Shown: piece after piece, positions 58,538 to 64,000 of the stretch
Numbering within the stretch: the first letter of the stretch is position 1
Layout: every line of letters starts with the position of its first letter
Notes under the pieces: model-generated
What the model saw: the letters and a program-made list of their open reading frames with translations, nothing else
Told to the model about the DNA's origin: nothing
Database searches by the model: none
Position numbers and translations under genes: made by a program
Origin: DATGZH01 sp035297265
GTDB lineage: Bacteria > Actinomycetota > Acidimicrobiia > Acidimicrobiales > RAAP-2
Reading direction: 5' to 3'
Assembly (NCBI GenBank): GCA_035297265.1
Contig: DATGZH010000017.1
Location: 62,001 to 126,000, forward strand
DNA: 64,000 nucleotides

Positions 58538-59965
58538 ATGGACGTCCGAGACAAGATCTACATCGACGGGGCGTGGGTCCCCTCCTCTGGGAGCGGCACG
58601 CTCGACGTCATCGACTCGACGACCGAAGAGGTCATCGGCACCATCCCGGACGGCACGGCCGAGGACGTGGACCGGGCCGCCGAGGCGGCGGCCCGGGCTT
58701 TCAAGGAGTGGTCGGCCACCTCGGTCGAGGAGCGGGCCAAGCTGCTCTCCCGGGTGTCGGAGAGCCTCGCCGCCCGGATGGACGAGATCGGCGAGCTGAT
58801 CAGCCACGAGGTCGGCATGCCCCTCTCCCTCTCCAAGCTGGTCCAGGCCGGCCTGCCCATCGGCACCTTCGCCGACGTCGCCCAGCGCATCGCGGAGTAT
58901 CCCTTCGAGGAGAAGCTCGGCACCTCGCTGATCGTGAGGGAGCCCGTCGGGGTGGTGGGCGCCATCACGCCCTGGAACTACCCGCTCCACCAGATCGCCA
59001 ACAAGGTGGCCCCGGCCATCGGCGTCGGCTGCACCGTGGTGCTCAAGCCGAGCGAGGTGGCCCCGCTGAACGCCTTCTTGCTGGCCGAGGTGCTCGACGA
59101 GGTCGGCCTGCCGCCCGGCGTGTTCAACCTGGTGTCGGGCACCGGACCGGTGGTCGGCGAGGCCATCGCCTCGCACCCGAAGGTCGACATGGTCTCCTTC
59201 ACCGGCTCCACACGGGCCGGCAAGCGGGTCATGCAACTGGCGGCCGAGTCGGTGAAGCGGGTGGCCCTCGAGCTCGGGGGTAAGTCGGCCAACATCATCC
59301 TCGACGACGCCGACCTGGCCACGGCGGTCACCGGGGGCGTCTTCGCCTGCTACATCAACTCGGGTCAGACCTGTTCGGCCCTCACCCGCATGCTCGTCCC
59401 CCGCTCGAAGCTGCAGGAGGCCGAGGAGCTGGCGGTGTCGGCGGCCGAGACCTACACGCCGGGTGACCCCTTCGACAGCAACAGCCGTCTGGGCCCGCTC
59501 GTCTCGGCCGTGCAGCGCGACCGGGTACGGGGCTACATCCAGAAGGGCCTCGACCAGGGGGCCAAGCTCCTCACCGGCGGCGCCGAGCCGCCCGAGGGCC
59601 TGGACAAGGGCTTCTTCGTCCGCCCGACCGTGTTCTCCGAGGTGACGCCGGACATGACGATCGCCCAGGAGGAGATCTTCGGCCCCGTGCTGTCGATCAT
59701 GCCCTACGACACCGAGGAAGAGGCCATCGAGATCGCCAACGACACGATCTACGGGTTGGCCGGCGGCGTCTGGGCCGGCGACAACGAGCACGCCGAGCGG
59801 GTGGCCCGCCAGCTGCGGACCGGCCAGGTCGACGTGAACGGCGGCGGCTTCAACTCGGTGGCCCCGTTCGGCGGCTACAAGCAGTCGGGCATCGGTCGGG
59901 AGCTCGGGCCCTTCGGCATCGAGGAGTTCCTCGAGGTCAAGTCCCTCCAGGTCCCGGCCGGCTGA
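58538..59965 (+). CDS. Aldehyde dehydrogenase (NAD-dependent)
   Basis: This 475-residue ALDH has the cofactor region GVVGAITPWNYPLHQIANKVAPAIG, FTGSTRAGKRVM, ALELGGKSANII with the general-base Glu, INSGQTCSA with the nucleophile Cys, and QEEIFGPVLS. It oxidises an aldehyde to the acid. ATG 58538 has AGGGAG upstream, and GTG 58532 is a near alternative. It is divergent from the class II aldolase operon. Its last 29 bp overlap the convergent deacetylase gene. Confidence 0.94.
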   Translation: MDVRDKIYIDGAWVPSSGSGTLDVIDSTTEEVIGTIPDGTAEDVDRAAEAAARAFKEWSATSVEERAKLLSRVSESLAARMDEIGELISHEVGMPLSLSKLVQAGLPIGTFADVAQRIAEYPFEEKLGTSLIVREPVGVVGAITPWNYPLHQIANKVAPAIGVGCTVVLKPSEVAPLNAFLLAEVLDEVGLPPGVFNLVSGTGPVVGEAIASHPKVDMVSFTGSTRAGKRVMQLAAESVKRVALELGGKSANIILDDADLATAVTGGVFACYINSGQTCSALTRMLVPRSKLQEAEELAVSAAETYTPGDPFDSNSRLGPLVSAVQRDRVRGYIQKGLDQGAKLLTGGAEPPEGLDKGFFVRPTVFSEVTPDMTIAQEEIFGPVLSIMPYDTEEEAIEIANDTIYGLAGGVWAGDNEHAERVARQLRTGQVDVNGGGFNSVAPFGGYKQSGIGRELGPFGIEEFLEVKSLQVPAG

Positions 59966-60725
59966 CCGCGCCGTTCGCCACCGGTCCGGCGGGAGCAGCG
60001 TCGGACCCCATCAGGCGGTCGAAGGTGACCGCCTCCAGCTGACGGCGGCGCAGTTCGGCCGCGATCAACGGCAGTGCCGCCAGCCCGGTCCGCCACATCC
60101 CCGGACGGCCGAAGGTGTCGTCGTCGTGCAGCAGCACGATGGCCCCGGGCCCGAGGCCACCGGCCACTCGGTCGGCGACCGCCGTCGGGTCGTCGGTCGT
60201 CCACTCCTTGCCCCAGGCCGACCAGAGCACCGTGCGCAGCCCATGGCGTCGGGCGAAGAGGAGCGTGGAGCCCGTCGCCTGGCCGTAGCTCGGCCGGTAC
60301 CAACGGGGAGTGACGCCGCACGAACGCAGGGAGTCCACGGCCTGGCCGAGGTCCCGGTCGACCCAGCGGGGCGACCGGGCCAGGTGGTGCGAGTGACGCT
60401 GCCCGTGCAGCTCCACCTGGTGGCCCCGACGCCGGATCTCGGCCACCAGGTCGGGGTGCCGACGGACGTGCTCCCCAAGGCAGAAGAAGGTGCCTGGCAG
60501 GCCGAGGGCCTCGAGCTCGTCCAAGAAGGCCGGCGTGGCCTCCGGGCTCGGTCCGTCATCGAAGGTGAGGGCCACCTTCCCGACCACCGGCCCCCGCCAA
60601 CGGCACAGGCCTCCGGGAAGAGCCCGCAGCGCCGTCCACTGCCCGAGCGTCACCACACTCGGCAGGTACTGGGCGGCCAGCGCGGCCGCCGAGAGACCGA
60701 CGGCGGCGCGCCCCGGTGACCTCAC
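59937..60725 (-). CDS. Polysaccharide deacetylase (NodB domain)
   Basis: This 262-residue protein has a hydrophobic N-terminus and the NodB catalytic motifs: TFDDGPS, the HGQRHSHH metal site, RPSYG and LLHDDD. It removes N-acetyl or related groups from cell-envelope glycans, probably outside the membrane. GTG 60725 follows the AMP-ligase stop by about 10 bp, so it may be read with it. It overlaps the ALDH gene end by 29 bp, convergently. Confidence 0.9.
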   Translation of the reverse strand: MRSPGRAAVGLSAAALAAQYLPSVVTLGQWTALRALPGGLCRWRGPVVGKVALTFDDGPSPEATPAFLDELEALGLPGTFFCLGEHVRRHPDLVAEIRRRGHQVELHGQRHSHHLARSPRWVDRDLGQAVDSLRSCGVTPRWYRPSYGQATGSTLLFARRHGLRTVLWSAWGKEWTTDDPTAVADRVAGGLGPGAIVLLHDDDTFGRPGMWRTGLAALPLIAAELRRRQLEAVTFDRLMGSDAAPAGPVANGAVSRPGPGGT

Positions 60726-60738
60726 GAGGAATGCCGGC

Positions 60739-62349
60739 TCAGGACGCCGGCGCTTCTTCGAGGCGCGCCCGCAGCTCCTTTTTCACCACCTTGCCGGTAG
60801 CGTTCCGCGGGAGCTCGTCGACGAAGTACCAGTGGCGGGGCACCTTGTAGTCGGCCAGCTGGCTCAGGCCGAACTCGCGGAGCTCCTCGGGTGTCGCCGT
60901 GGCCCCCTGGCGGAGGACCACGAAGGCCGCGACGTCCTCACCGAGCACGGCGTGGGGAGCACCCACGATGGCCACCTCGGACACCGCCGGGTGGGTGACC
61001 ATCACGTTCTCGACGTCGAGGGCGTGGATGTTGTTGCCACCGCGGATGATGACGTCCTTGTCCCGCCCGACGATGTAGAGGTAGCCATCCTCGTCGAGCT
61101 TGCCGAGGTCCCCGGTGTGCAGCCAACCGTCGACCCACATGGCCGCCGTGGCCTCGGGGTCGTTGTAGTACACGCGATGGCGACCCGGTATGTGCAGACG
61201 CACCTCGCCGACCTCGCCCGGCGGCAGCTCGTTCCCCTCGCTGTCGACGATCTTGACGGTCGCCGGCCCGGCCATCTTGCCGACCGACCCCGGGCGCTTG
61301 ACCGCCTCACCCTGCGGCATGAGGCAGTAGGCGGTACCGGCCTCCGTCATGCCGTAGTTGTTCGAGACGACAGCGTGCGGCATCCGGTTCTGGAGACGCT
61401 CGAGGACCGACGGCGAGAGCGGTGCGCTACCGACCGAGCACATCATCACCGAGGACAGGTCGGCCTCCTCGAACTGCGGGTGCTCCAGGAGGAGGTGGGC
61501 CATCGCCGGAACAAGGAACACAGCCACGGGACGCAGTTCCTCGACCACCTCCAGCCAGCGGGTGGCGTCGAAACGGGGCTGGTAGATCCCGGTCAGCCCC
61601 AGCAGCATGGGGTTGAAGACCGACGACACCCCGGCGAACGTGTACATCGGGCTGGCGTGCAGCCACCCGCCACCCGTGAAGACTGGCTTGCCCATCTTGA
61701 TCATCGAGTGGGCCCCGTGGTGGACCGCCACACCCTTGGGGCGTCCCGTCGTCCCCGAGGTATAGAGGATGTCCGCCAAGTCGTCGTCGGTCCGCGGCAC
61801 CTGGAACGCGCTGGCGTCGTCGTCGAGGAACTGGTCCCAGGCGAGGACCGGGACGGACGCCCCGTCGGCACCCGCCAGCCCCTCGCGACTGGCGTCGACG
61901 ATGAACGACAACGTCTTCGGCGCCACCCCGGCGTCCTGGGCGACGAGCGGGCCGTCGGCGATGAGAGCCGTCGCCGCCGAGTGCTCGAGCATGTGGGCGA
62001 TCTCGAGCGGGGCCAGCCGGGGGTTCATCGGCACCGCCACCCCACCGGCCCGGTGGGCCGCCGCGTAGCCCGTCATCCAGCGGAGCGCGTTCTCGTGGCT
62101 GAGGTGGACGCCGACCCGGTCCCCCGGGGCGACCCCGGAGGCAATCAGCCCGCGGGCGAGCCGGCTCACGCCGGCGTCCCACTCGGCGTAGGTCATCCGG
62201 CCCTGGTCGACCACGACGTAGGCCGTCTCGTTCGGGAAGGCAAGGGCCATCCGGTGGAGCTGCTCGGCCTGCGTGACGGGTGGCGTCTCCGCTCCCTGCT
62301 CCGGCTCGACCCCTTCGGCCCGGTCGCTCCAGTCTTTGGCTGAACGCAT
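60739..62349 (-). CDS. Acyl-CoA synthetase (AMP-forming)
   Basis: This 536-residue ligase has the ATP motif DILYTSGTTGRPKGV, NNYGMTEAG, TGDLGKLDEDGYLYIVGRDKD and the C-terminal catalytic Lys in NATGKVVKKEL. It activates a fatty or other carboxylic acid to its acyl-CoA thioester, the entry step for the beta-oxidation genes in this window. ATG 62349 has GGGAG 5 bp upstream; the preceding bases carry no further conserved residues. Confidence 0.93.
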   Translation of the reverse strand: MRSAKDWSDRAEGVEPEQGAETPPVTQAEQLHRMALAFPNETAYVVVDQGRMTYAEWDAGVSRLARGLIASGVAPGDRVGVHLSHENALRWMTGYAAAHRAGGVAVPMNPRLAPLEIAHMLEHSAATALIADGPLVAQDAGVAPKTLSFIVDASREGLAGADGASVPVLAWDQFLDDDASAFQVPRTDDDLADILYTSGTTGRPKGVAVHHGAHSMIKMGKPVFTGGGWLHASPMYTFAGVSSVFNPMLLGLTGIYQPRFDATRWLEVVEELRPVAVFLVPAMAHLLLEHPQFEEADLSSVMMCSVGSAPLSPSVLERLQNRMPHAVVSNNYGMTEAGTAYCLMPQGEAVKRPGSVGKMAGPATVKIVDSEGNELPPGEVGEVRLHIPGRHRVYYNDPEATAAMWVDGWLHTGDLGKLDEDGYLYIVGRDKDVIIRGGNNIHALDVENVMVTHPAVSEVAIVGAPHAVLGEDVAAFVVLRQGATATPEELREFGLSQLADYKVPRHWYFVDELPRNATGKVVKKELRARLEEAPAS

Positions 62350-62494
62350 CGCCACTCCCAGCTCGGTCGGCCTTTCCGGCGACCCTACCAACGACCTCGC
62401 CACCCCTACCCGGGCCAACCGGATCGGGAGGGACCCAGGTCTCGAGCCCGATCGGTAGGGCGCTCAGCTCGGACCATCGGCCCGGCGACCGCGC

Positions 62495-63814
62495 CTACAC
62501 TCCCGGGTGCGCCTCTAGCTCAACGGCAGAGCAACGGACTCTTAATCCGCAGGTTGGGGGTTCGAATCCCCCGGGGCGCACGTTCCCCCAGGTCAGAGGC
62601 TTGCGAGCGCGCGACGATTCGTCGTTTGTAGCCAAGTTTGTAGCCAACCGATCCGCACCGGGCTCGGCGTCGGCCCACAGGGCTCTCCGCATCGCCTCGG
62701 CCGCCTGCATCCTCGAAGGGGCGAGCAGATGACCGTAGACGTCCTTGGTCATCCGGATCGACGCATGTCCCAGCGTTTCGGACACCACCTCCAAGGGCAC
62801 GCCCATCGCCAGCAGCAGCGAGGCGCACGAGTGTCGGAGCTCGTGGAGTGTCCAGTGCCCGAGGCCGGCCCGCTCAGCGAGTCTGGGCACGCTCTTGCCG
62901 AAGGCGGTCGTGTCCAAGAAGCCGCCGAGCGGCGAGGTAAAGACAAGGTCGTCCCGGTCCATCCAGAGCGGACCGGCCGCCAGCTGCTCCTTGCGTTGCT
63001 GCAGTCGCCGGCGCCGGAGGACCTGGACGACGGGATCCGAGAGGTACAGAGTCCGCCGACTGCTCGAGGTCTTGAGCTCACTCAGCTCGAGCCCCCGACG
63101 ACCACGGTTCACCTGCCGGCGGACCACGAGCACGGGCGCCTCGGCGTCGAGGTCGACGTCGTGCCAGGAGAGGCCCAGGACCTCGCCCCGGCGGAGACCG
63201 AGGGCCAGGGCGAGCACGTAAGCCGCTTCGAGCCGTTCGCCTTCGATTGCCTCGAGGAACCGGCGGGCTTCGTCGGGGGTGAGCGTGCGTCCCTCTCGCC
63301 GAGGGATCCTCGGGCCGTCGGCGATCGCCGCCGGGTTGCGGGGGATCAATCCGTCCTGCTCGGCTATCCGAAGCGCCCTCCGGAGCACCGCTCGGGCCTG
63401 GCGCCTCGTCTCGGCCGCCAGGCCCCGTCGCTCGAGCGCCACGAGCATCCGGCTCACGTCACTGGGCACGAGCTTCGCCAAACGGATCGAGCCGATCGTC
63501 GGCACGATGTACAGCCGAACGACGCCGCGGTAGGTGTCCTCGCTGCGCTCGTTGACCGTTCCGGGCAGCACTCGCTCCAACCAGTCACCGAGGAACTGCT
63601 CGACGGTGAGGCGCTCCGGAGCAGGATCGTGCCCACCCTCGAACTGCCGCTGGGCCTCACGAAGTCGGGCCCAGACCTCGGCCTGGGTCTTGCCGTAGAC
63701 GACCCTTCGTCGTCGTCTACCGCCCTCGGAGCCGAGATGGACTGCTCCCACCCACGCCCCGTCGCTCCGGCGGTAGATCGAGCCCTCGCCGTGCCCTCGG
63801 CGTCTGCCCACCAC
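62495..63814 (-). CDS. int: Tyrosine integrase/recombinase, C-terminus reads across tRNA-Lys
   Basis: This 439-residue recombinase starts at GTG 63814 with GGAGGAA upstream. It opens with an arm-binding-like domain (HGEGSIYRRSDGAWVGAVHLG) and a core-binding domain. The catalytic residues are Arg in LALGLRRGEVLG, Lys in LKTSSSRRTL, HELRHS and Tyr in KDVYGHLLAP. It integrates and excises the element at a tRNA. The catalytic domain ends near residue 390, but the frame stays open through the antisense of tRNA-Lys, giving a final RPGGFEPPTCGLRV stretch and stopping at 62495. In the excised circle this tail would change, because attP replaces the chromosomal sequence. Confidence 0.95.
   Translation of the reverse strand: MVGRRRGHGEGSIYRRSDGAWVGAVHLGSEGGRRRRRVVYGKTQAEVWARLREAQRQFEGGHDPAPERLTVEQFLGDWLERVLPGTVNERSEDTYRGVVRLYIVPTIGSIRLAKLVPSDVSRMLVALERRGLAAETRRQARAVLRRALRIAEQDGLIPRNPAAIADGPRIPRREGRTLTPDEARRFLEAIEGERLEAAYVLALALGLRRGEVLGLSWHDVDLDAEAPVLVVRRQVNRGRRGLELSELKTSSSRRTLYLSDPVVQVLRRRRLQQRKEQLAAGPLWMDRDDLVFTSPLGGFLDTTAFGKSVPRLAERAGLGHWTLHELRHSCASLLLAMGVPLEVVSETLGHASIRMTKDVYGHLLAPSRMQAAEAMRRALWADAEPGADRLATNLATNDESSRARKPLTWGNVRPGGFEPPTCGLRVRCSAVELEAHPGV
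62509..62580 (+). tRNA. tRNA-Lys (anticodon CTT), used as integration target
   Basis: The cloverleaf has acceptor GCGCCTC/GGGGCGC, D arm GCTC/GAGC, anticodon loop CTCTTAA with anticodon CTT, and T arm GGGGG/CCCCC with TTCGAAT. The discriminator is A at 62580 and CCA is not encoded. One mismatched pair at the top of the anticodon stem is common in this tRNA. TACACT at 62496-62501 gives a -10 box 7 nt upstream. The integrase gene on the other strand reads right through it. Confidence 0.95.
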
Positions 63815-64000
63815 CAGGTTCCTCCGAGCTACCGGTGCTACGTCCTGGCGGCTTCCCGCCTACCAGGCCCGTGGCCTCGAGGCGTCCGTCGCGAGGTCCT
63901 CAGGATAGGCGCCGACCGTGACTCCCCTCGCTCTCCGCCCGGGTCCCAGGTCATCGTTCTGGTCGGCCTGGAGAGCCTCGACGAAGCGTTGCAGGGCGAC
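62536..64000 (-). mobile_element. Left end of an integrated element at tRNA-Lys, right end outside window
   Basis: The integrase gene begins inside the element and its 3' end abuts the tRNA-Lys 3' half, the normal attL layout for elements that insert at tRNA genes. The tRNA itself is complete, so the attachment core is probably the 3' part of the gene. The element extends right past 64000, and the partial gene at 63860-64000 belongs to it. The exact core limits and right end (attR) are not visible. Confidence 0.65.
63860..64000 (-). CDS. C-terminal end of an unidentified element gene
   Basis: A reading frame enters from the right edge and stops at 63860-63862 after 46 residues ending TVGAYPEDLATDASRPRAW. 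It is 45 bp upstream of the integrase GTG on the same strand, the place where excisionase or replication genes are often found. The fragment is too short to recognise, and only position and coding bias support it. Confidence 0.4.
   Translation of the reverse strand, partial: VALQRFVEALQADQNDDLGPGRRARGVTVGAYPEDLATDASRPRAW

Noticed and set aside
62495..62580. FEPPT-like C-terminal domain of the integrase
   Set aside because: The residues come from the antisense of tRNA-Lys, a known source of spurious protein tails, so it is not a domain.

Overview
This window is a GC-rich stretch of bacterial chromosome whose gene content points to the Actinomycetota. A mycothiol-dependent formaldehyde dehydrogenase, a SigE-type ECF sigma factor, DUF1707, DUF2510 and DUF3039 proteins, a TCGAAC-type LexA box and many genes that appear leaderless all fit. 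Short motifs such as GWWLASDGRWYPPE and the wealth of acyl-CoA genes suggest an Acidimicrobiia-like lineage; that placement is inference. Coding density is high, with many 4-bp GTGA/ATGA stop-start overlaps inside operons.

Layout, left half. 1-180: ribbon-helix-helix antitoxin cut by the window edge. 344-5975: two-component system divergent from a lipoprotein, membrane adaptor, ABC ATPase and permease export operon. 5989-7532: MarR regulator and small proteins. 8129-12093: secreted serine protease, CAP-like protein, another secreted protein and an SDR, with a strong hairpin at 9305-9348. 12360-12646: tRNA-Arg(TCT) and tRNA-His. 12699-17420: SDR, zinc alcohol dehydrogenase, FGGY kinase and 2-hydroxyacid dehydrogenase, likely sugar or polyol use. 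17478-19102: DUF35/thiolase-like pair resembling the steroid side-chain aldolase. 20290-21649: ECF sigma factor and a coupled membrane protein. 21698-23970: ferredoxin-P450 operon facing a TetR gene across a perfect palindrome. 24034-28377: two acyl-CoA dehydrogenases, thiolase and an ArsC-like protein. 28402-29709: DNA polymerase IV under a LexA box.

Right half. 29834-33983: four paralogous membrane proteins, each a DUF1707-like segment, one membrane helix and a shared four-cysteine outer domain; this is the most likely undescribed system here. 34010-37331: mycothiol-related enzymes, a VOC protein and enoyl-CoA hydratase. 37351-43337: proline/methionine-repeat DUF2510 protein, a DinB-GNAT-GNAT fusion, a LON-like protein, a nucleotide cyclase with a YHS tail, and PdxH. 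43342-50348: branched-chain-type ABC importer (fused permease) translationally coupled to a thiolase, plus a dienelactone hydrolase. 50629-59965: small-molecule metabolism, including thioesterase, ureidoglycolate lyase-like protein, cupin, hydroxyacid dehydrogenase, RraA, aldo/keto reductase, class II aldolase and aldehyde dehydrogenase. 59937-62349: polysaccharide deacetylase and acyl-CoA ligase. 62495-64000: a tyrosine integrase overlapping tRNA-Lys(CTT), marking the left end of an integrated element that runs out of the window.

Taken together, the genes describe an aerobic heterotroph that imports and beta-oxidises acyl or cyclic carboxylic acids, uses sugar acids, detoxifies formaldehyde with mycothiol, and carries several self-contained sensing modules.
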